From NCBI GenBank assembly GCA_023954495.1, contig JAMLIA010000010.1, positions 1-60,780 on the forward strand: a stretch of 60,780 nucleotides of DNA, in the 5' to 3' direction. The position numbers and the translations under genes were made by a program. The notes under the pieces are model-generated. The model was not told where the DNA came from, did no database searches, and worked only from the letters and a program-made list of their open reading frames with translations. This stretch comes from Thermomicrobiales bacterium (GTDB lineage Bacteria; Chloroflexota; Chloroflexia; Thermomicrobiales; CFX8). Below are positions 9,821-17,717 of this stretch, one piece after another; the first letter of the stretch is position 1; each line of letters starts with the position of its first letter.

Positions 9821-10240
9821 TTACTGTCCTTTCAACCAATTTAGACAACGCGACCGGGTCGAACATTGCACGTAGATACCCCTGCTACCCTCCCTCCACG
9901 CTGTTTCATGGCACGCTGGCGCACGAGTGCATACAACACACCCACAGGATCGGGTGAGATTGCGCGTGTGTCGCCGTCCCATCGGAGGCACGATGCCTGT
10001 ACTAGAGGACAGGTAGTCGTGTATGTTTCTACGCTACGCCTTGATGTTGCGACTGTCAATCCCTGCACGTGCATGTCCGCATATGTGCATGACATGTGCT
10101 GTAAGGATGAAAATTGATTGCTGGGGTTGCATGTTGCGGATACAGCCAATTGCGCAAGTGGTGGACGTGCTGGAATCCGGCACCAGCGGAGTTCGATGAA
10201 CGCTCGTGCGTGTCACCGTGATGGGGCAGCGGAGACCCGG
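9821..10240. other. 420-bp intergenic region with palindromes
   Basis: No convincing gene is seen. GC content is lower than in the neighbouring genes. It holds a perfect 10-bp palindrome TGCACGTGCA at 10064-10073 and a CATGTC/GACATG inverted pair just beyond it, next to a minus-strand promoter candidate described separately. Short open frames here have no ribosome-binding sites and atypical composition, so they were not called. Confidence 0.5.
10031..10059 (-). promoter_or_regulatory. Candidate promoter of the exported module gene
   Basis: On the minus strand TTGACA (10059-10054) is followed by 17 bases and TAGCGT (10036-10031). The -35 is perfect and the -10 weak. The palindrome TGCACGTGCA lies five bases upstream of the -35, where an activator could bind. 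The leader to the ATG at 9820 would be about 200 bases long. Confidence 0.35.
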
Positions 10241-10915
10241 CTAGTACGGTGACGCGGTGTCCAGTGCGACCGCGAGGAGATCGCTGAGGCTCGTCACGCG
10301 CAGCGGTGTGTCGGTGAGCGCGTTGACTTCCCAGCGGTCAATGAGGACCGGCGTCAGTCCGGCTGCGCGTGCCCCGACGACGTCGTTGTCCCACGAATCG
10401 CCGACGTAGAGCGCGCGCTGTGGTGCGATCTGCATCTGCGTGAGCGTGCTGGTGAAGATGCGCGGGTCTGGCTTACCGACGCCGAACGTGCGCGGCGAGA
10501 CGACGACCTCAACGAGATGGCGAACCTCAAGCTCGTGCAGTCGGTCTTCGGCTTCGTCGTTGTTCGAGATGATGCCGACGCGCATGCCGCGCTCGCGGAT
10601 CTCCGCCAGCGCGTCGAGCACGTCGTCGAAGAGCTGGAACGTCTTGATCGTGTCGCGCCGTTGATAACGCTCCAGGAAGGCATCAGCCTGTTGCGACGGG
10701 ACGCCGAGAGCCTGTGGCAGGCGAACAATGAACTCGCCCCAGGCACCGGCAGCGGAATCGCCGGCACGGACGAACGCGGCATAGACGTCGGCCATGTTCA
10801 GCGAAATACCAAACTCGGCGGCAACCTGCTGTGCGTAGACGAACCGATGCGGCTCAGCGCCGCAGAGCGTGTCGTCCCAGTCGAACAGCACCGCTTCCCA
10901 CTGCTGTGCGCTCAT
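10241..10915 (-). CDS. HAD-family hydrolase
   Basis: A 224-residue haloacid-dehalogenase-fold phosphatase. Motif I is FDWDDTL near residue 10, with the nucleophile and acid Asp residues. Motif II is the Ser of IISNND, motif III the Lys of GKPDPRIF, and motif IV is GDSWDNDVVGA. The cap domain between motifs I and II is helical, as in subfamily I (phosphoglycolate phosphatase-like). The gene overlaps the 3' end of hisIE by four bases (ATGA), so it is translationally coupled to a histidine gene. A histidinol-phosphate phosphatase role is possible from context, but the sequence alone does not show it. Confidence 0.88.
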   Translation of the reverse strand: MSAQQWEAVLFDWDDTLCGAEPHRFVYAQQVAAEFGISLNMADVYAAFVRAGDSAAGAWGEFIVRLPQALGVPSQQADAFLERYQRRDTIKTFQLFDDVLDALAEIRERGMRVGIISNNDEAEDRLHELEVRHLVEVVVSPRTFGVGKPDPRIFTSTLTQMQIAPQRALYVGDSWDNDVVGARAAGLTPVLIDRWEVNALTDTPLRVTSLSDLLAVALDTASPY

Positions 10916-11589
10916 CGTTCCTGCTTCCCGGCATGGCGCGTCTCCAGAACATTCCAGACCATGTCCAGCGGCAGGTCGCGTGCGCGCAGCATCACCAGCA
11001 GATGATAGAGCAGGTCGGCGGCTTCACCGGCCAGTGCATCGGGGTCGTCGTTCTTTGACGCAATGATGACTTCGGCGGCCTCTTCGCCGATCTTCTTGCC
11101 GATCTTGTCGACACCCTGCTCAAACAGATAGGTCGTGTAGGAGCCCTCCGGTCGCTCGGCGTGGCGCTCGTCAACCACCTTGGCGATGCGGCTAATGATG
11201 ACCGGGCCGTCGGCACGCTCGGCGGTCTGCGCGATCGGCGGGCTGAAGAAGCAGGACTGCTCGCCGGTATGGCAGGTCGGCCCGGCCGGGATCACGCGCA
11301 GCAGCAACGTGTCGCCATCACAATCGGGTCGGGCATCGACCAGTTGCAGGATGTTGCCGGACGTTTCGCCCTTTTTCCAGATGGTCTGGCGGGAGCGACT
11401 ATAGAAATGAACGATGCCGCTCTGGATGGTCAGGTCGAGCGACTCGGCGCTGAGGTAGCCCAGCATCCTGACCTCGCCGGTGCGCGCGTCCTGCACGATG
11501 CCGGGGATCAGCCCGTCGTCATCCCATTTGATCTGCTCAATCGTGATCGCCTGCTGTTCGTCGCCGGTCATCGCTTCTCCGTCCGCCAC
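10912..11589 (-). CDS. hisIE: Phosphoribosyl-AMP cyclohydrolase / phosphoribosyl-ATP pyrophosphatase
   Basis: This 225-residue bifunctional enzyme catalyses the second and third steps of histidine synthesis. The HisI domain (about residues 15-115) shows MLGYLSAESL, HFYSRSRQTIWKKGETSG, and the zinc/metal residues in DARPDCDGDTLL and CHTGEQSCFF. The HisE domain (about 120-220) shows SYTTYLFEQGVDKIGKKIGEEAAEVIIA and a helical DLLYHLLVML segment. It stands alone with a HAD hydrolase and no other his genes in the window, so the histidine genes are dispersed in this genome. The frame starts at an ATG or close alternative; residues 1-12 are variable. Confidence 0.93.
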   Translation of the reverse strand: MADGEAMTGDEQQAITIEQIKWDDDGLIPGIVQDARTGEVRMLGYLSAESLDLTIQSGIVHFYSRSRQTIWKKGETSGNILQLVDARPDCDGDTLLLRVIPAGPTCHTGEQSCFFSPPIAQTAERADGPVIISRIAKVVDERHAERPEGSYTTYLFEQGVDKIGKKIGEEAAEVIIASKNDDPDALAGEAADLLYHLLVMLRARDLPLDMVWNVLETRHAGKQER

Positions 11590-11672
11590 TCACCGCATCC
11601 CAGCGCTGAGTGTACAACCGCGAGACGGCCACCTCCGCTGCGAGTGGCGTACGTTGATCAGAGGAGGTGACG

Positions 11673-11885
11673 ATGATCGATCGTCAGTACTGCACGCGGT
11701 ATCGTCCGGCGATGCCGACGCAGTTCCCTGTTTCACCCCGCACGGATTTCGCCACGCTGCACGCTACGGTCGTCGACCGGCGCGATGCTCGCGAGCTTCT
11801 GTGCGACAGCAGCCATGACGGGCCGCATCGCTGGCCGGACGGCGAAGAAGTTGAGCGAACGACTGCTGCCGTTTCGCAGATGTGA
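11673..11885 (+). CDS. Small hypothetical protein with a strong ribosome-binding site
   Basis: A 70-residue frame that would be ignored except for GAGGAGG at 11661-11667, five bases before its ATG, an ideal initiation region. It is divergent from hisIE and convergent with the membrane-protein pair downstream, in a 300-base gap without any other gene. The product is polar, with two Cys and no membrane segment or known motif. It may be real or a decayed remnant. I do not recognise it. Confidence 0.4.
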   Translation: MIDRQYCTRYRPAMPTQFPVSPRTDFATLHATVVDRRDARELLCDSSHDGPHRWPDGEEVERTTAAVSQM

Positions 11886-11892
11886 GCCGTGC

Positions 11893-12369
11893 TCAGTCGT
11901 CGCGAGTTTCCCACCACGGTGCAGGTTCATCGTTGGAGCGCGGCTCCAGCTCCTGCCGGATGCCGACACCGATCATGTTTCCAGCGAACGCGCCAAGTGA
12001 CGCCGGCAGCATTGACCAGATGAAGACGAACATCGCCTGCTGTGTCGCGTAGTTCTGGAAGCTGACGACGCGGGCGATGGTGCCCTCCCAGGCCGGCGAG
12101 TAGATCGTCGCCCCGAAAATCGCCGCCGCTCCGAGGCAGAACAGGATCGTCAGCACGCCGAGGACGACGCCGCGTCGGACAGTCAGGCCGAGCAGGAACG
12201 AGCCGACCAGCGCCGTACCGAGGAAGAGCAGCGTTGATTGTGTCGGTGCGATGTACTTCTCCAGCGCGCGCGACGACCAGATGATCGCGGCCGCCTGCAT
12301 GAACGTCAGGGCGAGCCATTGCAGCGTGATGATGAGCCAGTAGGCGAGCGGCGAGAGCGGTCGTGTCAT
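11893..12369 (-). CDS. Four-helix membrane protein
   Basis: A 158-residue integral membrane protein with about four hydrophobic segments (near residues 10-30, 42-62, 65-90 and 115-140). It has an acidic, Trp-containing C-terminal tail ending in WWETRDD. The upstream in-frame ATG at 12384 lies inside the preceding gene; GAGGAG before the ATG at 12369 supports this start. It begins five bases after the stop of the 12374-12859 gene, so the two form a small operon. No catalytic motif is seen and the function is unknown. Confidence 0.7.
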   Translation of the reverse strand: MTRPLSPLAYWLIITLQWLALTFMQAAAIIWSSRALEKYIAPTQSTLLFLGTALVGSFLLGLTVRRGVVLGVLTILFCLGAAAIFGATIYSPAWEGTIARVVSFQNYATQQAMFVFIWSMLPASLGAFAGNMIGVGIRQELEPRSNDEPAPWWETRDD

Positions 12370-12373
12370 CGTG

Positions 12374-12859
12374 CTACTCCTCAACCCGATTGACGACGCC
12401 GACGCGATCTCCGATGTCGAGGGTGACCGTCCGGTCGAGATCGATGTAATCCAGCCGCATCCAGCCGTCGATGGTCAGGTTCGCCTCGCCGCCGCGCGGT
12501 TGCTGGCTGCCGGAGGTGACGGTGAAGGTGATTTCGACGACCTGCGTCTCATCCGGGCGCAGCGTGATCTTCTCGAACGGCTCGTAGGTTGCGCCGGCGA
12601 ACACGCCGTCAAAGCGCAGGAACATCTGCATCGCCTCGACGGTCGCCGTCGAAGGCGACCCATTCGTGAAGCGGATCTGGGCACGACCGCTGCTGAACGC
12701 GGGATCATTCCAGACGAAGGAATCGGGCACGTAGCGCACTTCCATCGACGCATAGGCGCGCAGCGTGCCGTTGTATTGCGAAATGCCCTCAGCGACCGCC
12801 CAGATGCCCGTGGCACCCAGCAGCCCGGAGATTCCGATGATGAGCCAGAACCAGCGCAT
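12374..12859 (-). CDS. Membrane-anchored protein with an immunoglobulin-like domain
   Basis: A 161-residue protein with one N-terminal hydrophobic helix (residues 3-24) followed by a beta-rich extracytoplasmic part. The pattern IRFTNGSPSTATVEAMQMFL then VVEITFTVTSG resembles an LEA14/Ig-like fold in which a difference of parallel strands carries alternating hydrophobics. GAGGGGAGA lies six bases before the ATG. It is the first gene of a two-gene unit with the four-helix membrane protein. The fold assignment is inferred only from the pattern. Confidence 0.65.
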   Translation of the reverse strand: MRWFWLIIGISGLLGATGIWAVAEGISQYNGTLRAYASMEVRYVPDSFVWNDPAFSSGRAQIRFTNGSPSTATVEAMQMFLRFDGVFAGATYEPFEKITLRPDETQVVEITFTVTSGSQQPRGGEANLTIDGWMRLDYIDLDRTVTLDIGDRVGVVNRVEE

Positions 12860-13156
12860 GTGTCTCCCCTCGGCAGGCGGCCAGCCTGCGCCCGAGAAAG
12901 GGTAGCCGAGGGCGGCGACTCTGGCTAGTCGGGTACGTCGACAGGTCGATGTCGGGAATCGCGCGGTCAGTTAGGCAACTATGTTCGGAATTTGGACCAA
13001 CCTGGTAGTACGTTCGCCACGTTCCACGCAGAAATTGAGGTTGACACCCCCCCCGGTGCAGTAGCATATCGGTATACGATCTATTGAGTGGTCGATCACA
13101 GGCTGACGGAGCATCAACGTGACGTGCCGGTGCTGCGGGCTCATTCAGGCAAGTGC

Positions 13157-14416
13157 ATGAACAACAACCAGGGCGAAGTGGAATCGGACTCTCGACCGAA
13201 GGCGGTGATCTGGGTCGCCGCAATGGTCATCATTGCTATCGGCGTGTTCCTTTTGTTTGCGGCATCACGGTCAGGATCGGGCCAGGCGTCGCAGCCGCCG
13301 ACCGCCGTTCCACCGACGCCGATGGCCGCACCGACCGTTACGACAAGCCCCGGCGCGGCAGATGCCAAGGCGACGGCGCTGCAGCAACAGGAGCTCGCCC
13401 GGCAGACTGCCGTCGCCAACCCCGCAAAGCCAACAAAGCCGTCCGAGCCGATGACACCAACGGCGGACAGCTTGAAGCCATCATTGCCGGAACTCGGCAT
13501 TCTCGACATGCACCAGAGCTCAGCGTCGATTCGCGGCTACTACGTCAGCAATCTCTGGCAGGGACAGATCGACGATCGACCAGCCTTCCTGCAGGTGAGT
13601 GCCGGAGCGACGAAGGCGGACACCGGCAGCCTGACCGATGTCGGCATCGTCGCGGTCGTGACGCTGGTACCGGACGATCATGGATACATCGTGCCGTTGG
13701 ATGATTTCGCGGTCTACGAGGCACCCGGCAACGTCGGCCCGCTGACGATCGCTTCTGTAGACGGCAACACCGTCTTGCTGACAACAGCCCAGGGCGACAC
13801 GATCACGTTCGATCTGACCAGCCGCGCGTTCCAGTCGCAGCAATCTTCGGCTGCGCCTGCCCCAACTGAGCCAGTCGACGTCGCGCAACCCGCCGCTCCT
13901 GCACCGGCTGACGAGTTGGTCGCCGATGAGCCAACCGACGCAGGCGTCGATACGAGTGACGCAGAGGCTGACTCAAGCGAGTCCGACGTTGATACGAGCG
14001 TAGCCGACGATCCAACTGAGGTCGCTGATGACGCGGTGGATGCAGACGATGGCACCTCGCATCTGCCGCCGGTCGGCATCCAGGATTCGCATCAGGGTGG
14101 CGCTGTTCCGTATGGCCTCTACGTCAGCAACTACTGGCAGGCACCAACCGATGACGGCGTGAACTACATCCAGGTGAATGCTGGCGCGCGAAAAGCGGAA
14201 ACCGGCGGTCCATCTAGCGTCGGCATCGTCGCGATCCTGACGCTCTCGCCCGATGACGATGGCTGGTACAGCTCGACTGGTGTTCCGGATGTCTACGAGG
14301 CACCCGGCGAAGTCGGCCCACTGACGATCGTCGATGTCGAGGGCACCACGATAATTCTGCAAACGGAAGATGGCGGCACGATCAACTTCGACCTCGTCAG
14401 CCTGTCCTTCAACTGA
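13157..14416 (+). CDS. Membrane-anchored protein with duplicated domain
   Basis: This 419-residue protein has a short cytoplasmic N-terminus, one transmembrane helix (about residues 16-36) and an external part. A Pro/Thr/Ala-rich stalk (about 40-110) leads to two copies of a roughly 110-residue domain, at about 115-225 and 305-415. Both copies show GIxDxHQ, YYVSN-x-W, ADTG/AETG, VGIVAxxTLxPDD, VYEAPGxVGPLTI and a final ITFDL or INFDL. An acidic linker rich in Asp, Glu and Ala separates them. The frame is open to 13088, but the ATG at 13157 gives a sensible N-terminus. The copies are clearly homologous, so this is an internal duplication; no known family name comes to mind. Confidence 0.72.
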   Translation: MNNNQGEVESDSRPKAVIWVAAMVIIAIGVFLLFAASRSGSGQASQPPTAVPPTPMAAPTVTTSPGAADAKATALQQQELARQTAVANPAKPTKPSEPMTPTADSLKPSLPELGILDMHQSSASIRGYYVSNLWQGQIDDRPAFLQVSAGATKADTGSLTDVGIVAVVTLVPDDHGYIVPLDDFAVYEAPGNVGPLTIASVDGNTVLLTTAQGDTITFDLTSRAFQSQQSSAAPAPTEPVDVAQPAAPAPADELVADEPTDAGVDTSDAEADSSESDVDTSVADDPTEVADDAVDADDGTSHLPPVGIQDSHQGGAVPYGLYVSNYWQAPTDDGVNYIQVNAGARKAETGGPSSVGIVAILTLSPDDDGWYSSTGVPDVYEAPGEVGPLTIVDVEGTTIILQTEDGGTINFDLVSLSFN

Positions 14417-14729
14417 TTCCCTCCACGCGGGAGCGCCGACCGCCAGAGCCCCACTCTGCAATGATCGGCGCTTTCGCACATGTACGCTCGTTGATTGAGA
14501 CTCAGTGCGCTGTCAGGGCTGAATTGTCTATTCGGCAGCATTCCATTTTCTCTGTCATTTCGAACCGCAGTGAGAAATCTCCTCTGCGTTTGACCGCATC
14601 GAACGTGTGGGAGATTTCTCGCGTTCGCGCTCGAAATGACAGGCTTCGAGGTTCGCTGTCGGACCGGGCTGTTTAGCTTGCTGACGCAGAAAGCCCGCGC
14701 GGCTTGCCAGCCTGAAGTTGACAGCCCAC
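14417..14729. other. Intergenic region with one palindromic repeat
   Basis: Between the convergent 13157-14416 gene and the CAP-domain gene there is no coding sequence. The only structure seen is the TGTCAT-ended inverted repeat at 14552-14642, annotated separately. The remaining bases show no promoter, tRNA or strong hairpin. Confidence 0.6.
14552..14642. repeat. TGTCAT-ended palindromic intergenic repeat
   Basis: A 91-base imperfect inverted repeat. The left arm begins CTGTCATTTCGAACCGCAG and contains GAGAAATCTCC; the right arm contains GGAGATTTCTCG and ends TCGAAATGACAG. The arms could form a long stem. Related arms occur at 51.9-52.2 kb, so this is a dispersed family. It may also terminate transcription between the converging genes. 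Confidence 0.8.
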
Positions 14730-15290
14730 TCAGCAGCCGGGGCCGTCGTTGCCGTTGCCGAAGTCCGTCACCCAGACGTTCTGATAGTACGCGTCAGGGT
14801 TCGACGCAGTGCCGATGCCGACTTGAGTGAACAGCGGGTTGAGGATCTTGTCGCGGTATGGCTGCGAGCTCATCCAGGCGTTCACGAGTGACTGTGCATT
14901 GGAGTAACCCCAGGCGATGTTCTCTCCAGCGGCCCAGCCGGTGGCGGGGAACGGGTAACCTGCGTCGCGCATGCGGTCGACCGGCGTTGGGCCGGACTGC
15001 CCGGTTGGGAGCGGTGCCTGCGTGTTCATGTTGTAGTAGTCGCGGGTGGTCATGTCGAGGCTGTGGGTGTAGGCGGAGATGTTCAGCGCGCGCGAGTTGG
15101 TCAACAGCGAGAGACCGGCATCCAGCCGGGCCGCATTCAGCAGTTGCAGGACTTCGCGCTCGATGCCACTGAGGCAGGCTGCTTCGCCGCCGGTGTCGCC
15201 GATCGGCGTCGGGGTTGGGTAGGCCGCCGTCATATTCCAGGTGCCACAGTTCTCTGAGCGGAAGTATGCATCGCCCGGCTCGATCGTCAC
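14730..15290 (-). CDS. CAP/SCP-domain protein (3' part of a frameshifted gene)
   Basis: The 186-residue frame ends in a CAP (cysteine-rich secretory/SCP) domain. Features are EREVLQLLNAARLDAGLSLL, SAYTHSLDMTTRDYYN with the characteristic His, AGENIAWGYSNAQSLVNAWM with the Glu, and NPLFTQVGIG near the end. In bacteria CAP proteins are exported and their role is mostly unknown. The same frame remains open upstream to about 15480 and encodes a GTWNVGEDIAAGTYRN domain seen in exported proteins. That domain connects to the 15332-16660 frame, so the two are one gene broken near 15440-15480. The start given is only the first start codon of this frame after the break. Confidence 0.8.
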   Translation of the reverse strand: MTIEPGDAYFRSENCGTWNMTAAYPTPTPIGDTGGEAACLSGIEREVLQLLNAARLDAGLSLLTNSRALNISAYTHSLDMTTRDYYNMNTQAPLPTGQSGPTPVDRMRDAGYPFPATGWAAGENIAWGYSNAQSLVNAWMSSQPYRDKILNPLFTQVGIGTASNPDAYYQNVWVTDFGNGNDGPGC

Positions 15291-15331
15291 GTCCTGAATG
15301 GTGTGGGCGAAGTTCTCGACGATGACGGAAT

Positions 15332-16660
15332 TCAGACTGACAAGCCGCTCCCAGTGGCAACCGGCCGACGAGTCGGTGTTGCGATAGGTTCCGGCAGCGA
15401 TGTCTTCGCCGACGTTCCAGGTGCCATCGGTGAACCAGCCGTCGCCGTGCTGCGGGCCGACGGTGCGGTGGGTAATGGCGTTGGTGTGCGCGTTGGCGTT
15501 GGCGTCTTCGTGGCGGTCGGCTGGGCTCCGCCGCCGCCGCTTGTGGCGGTGGGCGCGGTCGTGTTGCCTTCGCAGCCGAGACCGTCCTTGTCCGGGTCGA
15601 ATCCGTGTGGATCGGGCGACAGCACGGTGAAGTTGCCATACGGAATATCGGAGCAGTTGAGATCGGGAGGCGGCGGCGCAATGCAGATGTCGGGGTAGGC
15701 CGGATCGCAGCTTGGTGATGATGGCGGCACCGCGGTCGCTGTGCCCGGCTGCGTCGAAGGCTCGCCGCTAAGCCAGTCCAGATAGTGTCGGCCGACGTTG
15801 CCCGCTTCGGTCTGCCAGGCGGTCGGATTGGTCGGTGTCCAGGTCAGGCAGCGGCGCTCGAAGCACTGCATCAGCACATCGTGCGCGGTGCCGCCGACCC
15901 TCACCGTTGCCCAATATGCCTCGCTGATCGGCCGGCCGGTCGCGTAGTACGGGTTGACGAACAGCGGTGCCTGCACGAGCACACTGTTCTCGGACACCAG
16001 CCCGTCGGCTGTCATAAATGTCCAGAATGGTGCAGCGATTGTGTGATGCGTGATGTCGTCCAGCACGCCCGCCGTGGCGTTCCAGCCTGCGAGCAGCGGA
16101 TCGACGGATACGCTGCCATCACGCGCCAGTCGAGCAGTAATGATGCTGCCTTCAGCGGTCGGTGGCAGATCGAGAGCGTGAGAGAACGAGGCGTAGGTCG
16201 GGCCGTTCGGATCGTCGGCGTCGCCAGCGACATTGACGTTGGCTGGTATGCGTTGCTCGAACGAAGCATCGCCGATCTGACGCCGGCCGGTGACCATTTC
16301 GACCACCAGCAGACCGTTCGTGACATACCAGAGTCCGTCGTCCGGTGCGCCTGGCTGGCTGATCTCCATGCGCGACTTGTCGAAGTACTGGACGAGGCGC
16401 TGACTACCTGGCGATTCGGCGTACGGCTCGTAGCGAGCGTCAGCGACGGCCTCTGGTCCCCACATCCAGGTGCGGGCGACCTTGCCGGCCGCGATGGGTC
16501 CGTCCGTCCGCGACCAGACACGCTCGAATGCCGGCACGGCGATTGACGCGGCACGGGCATCCTGTGTTGTGCTGACACGGATCGCGAGGATCTGGGCGAC
16601 GATGAGCACGATTGCCGCCAACGCGATCAGCCGCCGTGGCGTAGACAGTGACACGCGCAA
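15332..16660 (-). CDS. Exported protein with YFE-like modules and an excalibur-like motif (5' part of a frameshifted gene)
   Basis: The 442-residue frame begins with a signal/anchor helix (about residues 7-28). The next part is related to the YFER modules: RLVQYFDKSRMEIS, ENSVLVQAPLF, and MQCFERRCLTWTPTNPTAW. A Cys-rich segment ends in DPDKDGLGCEGN, which fits the excalibur calcium-binding motif. A Pro/Thr-rich linker follows and then the frame loses sense, continuing in the frame of the CAP domain. An upstream TTG at 16750 lies inside the promoter. GGGAGG at 16665-16670 favours TTG 16660 or GTG 16654. The full protein would be an extracellular, wall-associated multidomain protein of about 640 residues. 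Confidence 0.75.
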   Translation of the reverse strand: MRVSLSTPRRLIALAAIVLIVAQILAIRVSTTQDARAASIAVPAFERVWSRTDGPIAAGKVARTWMWGPEAVADARYEPYAESPGSQRLVQYFDKSRMEISQPGAPDDGLWYVTNGLLVVEMVTGRRQIGDASFEQRIPANVNVAGDADDPNGPTYASFSHALDLPPTAEGSIITARLARDGSVSVDPLLAGWNATAGVLDDITHHTIAAPFWTFMTADGLVSENSVLVQAPLFVNPYYATGRPISEAYWATVRVGGTAHDVLMQCFERRCLTWTPTNPTAWQTEAGNVGRHYLDWLSGEPSTQPGTATAVPPSSPSCDPAYPDICIAPPPPDLNCSDIPYGNFTVLSPDPHGFDPDKDGLGCEGNTTAPTATSGGGGAQPTATKTPTPTRTPTPLPTAPSARSTATAGSPMAPGTSAKTSLPEPIATPTRRPVATGSGLSV

Positions 16661-17717
16661 CTCGCCTCCCTGACTGCCAGAGCGCGAAAAGAGTGTGGCC
16701 ACCTGTTGCTGTTGGATTTCCCCACGCACAGTATGTACGAGATGAGTCAACTGTCAAGTAGTGCGATACCCGAAAGCCCGCTGAATGAATATCCAGCGGG
16801 CTTTCGATCAATCGATTTGAGTGGTCGTTATCGGCGGCGTTTCGCACGCGGGCGGCCATCGCTTCGTCGACGCCACGCGGCCATTCACGACCGAGCGGGT
16901 CGTTGACATCAACGTTCAGCACGCCGACGCCTTCGATCTCCATCCGCACCTGATCGCCGTGCTGCAGCGCGCCGAGGCCTTGATGGTTCGTGCCGCAGAG
17001 ACTGACGTCGCCGGGAACGAGCGTCATGTAGCCGCTCAGGAAGGCCAGAATCTCGACCACCGAATACTCCATGTCGGCGGTTGTGTACTCCTGCCGCGCC
17101 TCCCCGTTGACCGACAGGGTGACGCGCAGGTTCTGCGGATCGGGTACCTCATCCGGCGTGACGATGGCTGGGCCGAGCGGGGTGAACGTGTCAAACGACT
17201 TGCCCATGCGGCTTGGCGGCATGCGACCGATGCCGCGTCCCGAGACGTCGATCGCACAGGTGTAGCCGGCCAGCGCCTCCAGCGCGCGGTCGTCGGCCGG
17301 CAGATCCTTCGCCCTCTGCCCGATGACCAGCGCCAGCTCGGCTTCGTGATGGAAGATCGTCGCCGGGTGGTTCGGCAGCACGACCGTGCTGCCCGGACCG
17401 GTGACTGAATCCGGGCTCTCCAGGAACATGTCCTGCTCCTGCCGCTCGCGGTCGGTCCCTTCCCGATAGTTGCCGAACGCCGCGATCAGCTTCGGCGGCC
17501 GCGGCACGGGCGCTTGCAACGCAACGAGCGGCGCCACAGTGCCGCTTGCTGCTGCTTCGGCAACCTGCTCGCGTCGATCATGCAGGGCAGCCAGCACACG
17601 CGGCATGCGGTCGGCGGCGGTGCGGTACTTCAGGTCAGCAAACGCTCCCGAGACATCGACGATCCCGTCGTCTTTAAGGACAGCGATGCGGTCGTCGCCG
17701 GTCAGTACGAGTCTCAT
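16440..17717 (-). CDS. Fumarylacetoacetate hydrolase-family protein, copy 1 (stop apparently lost)
   Basis: The first 295 or so residues form a complete FAH-family enzyme. AAFGNYREGTDRE, FHHEAELALVIG with metal-binding Glu residues, DVSGRGIGR, MGKSFDTFTPLGPAIVT and LCGTNHQGLG are all present. Family members are metal-dependent hydrolases, isomerases or decarboxylases of 2-oxo acids. The remaining 125 residues have no family resemblance. They are translated from the terminator-like hairpin, the next promoter and the start of the next gene in the wrong frame. A TAA in the adjacent frame at 16830-16828 lies just where homology to copy 2 ends, so a -1 shift near 16830-16850 probably removed the natural stop. 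The substrate is unknown. Confidence 0.82.
   Translation of the reverse strand: MRLVLTGDDRIAVLKDDGIVDVSGAFADLKYRTAADRMPRVLAALHDRREQVAEAAASGTVAPLVALQAPVPRPPKLIAAFGNYREGTDRERQEQDMFLESPDSVTGPGSTVVLPNHPATIFHHEAELALVIGQRAKDLPADDRALEALAGYTCAIDVSGRGIGRMPPSRMGKSFDTFTPLGPAIVTPDEVPDPQNLRVTLSVNGEARQEYTTADMEYSVVEILAFLSGYMTLVPGDVSLCGTNHQGLGALQHGDQVRMEIEGVGVLNVDVNDPLGREWPRGVDEAMAARVRNAADNDHSNRLIESPLDIHSAGFRVSHYLTVDSSRTYCAWGNPTATGGHTLFALWQSGRRVARVTVYATAADRVGGNRAHRRPDPRDPCQHNTGCPCRVNRRAGIRACLVADGRTHRGRQGRPHLDVGTRGRR
16728..16757 (-). promoter_or_regulatory. Promoter of the CAP-domain gene
   Basis: On the minus strand TTGACA (16757-16752) is followed by 18 bases and TACTGT (16733-16728). It lies about 70 bases before the GGGAGG-supported start, between the hairpin that ends the FAH gene and the coding region. 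The placement supports separate transcription of the exported gene. Confidence 0.5.
16771..16806 (-). terminator. Strong hairpin after the FAH gene
   Basis: A perfect 13-bp stem (CGAAAGCCCGCTG paired with CAGCGGGCTTTCG) and a 10-base loop. No long T tract follows on the minus strand, so termination efficiency is uncertain. It stands between the expected end of the FAH gene and the next promoter, and the FAH frame as it stands reads through it. Confidence 0.65.

Noticed and set aside
16728-16750. TTG 16750 as start of the CAP-domain gene
   Set aside because: The TTG and following codons overlap a TTGACA/TACTGT promoter; GGGAGG supports a start near 16660.
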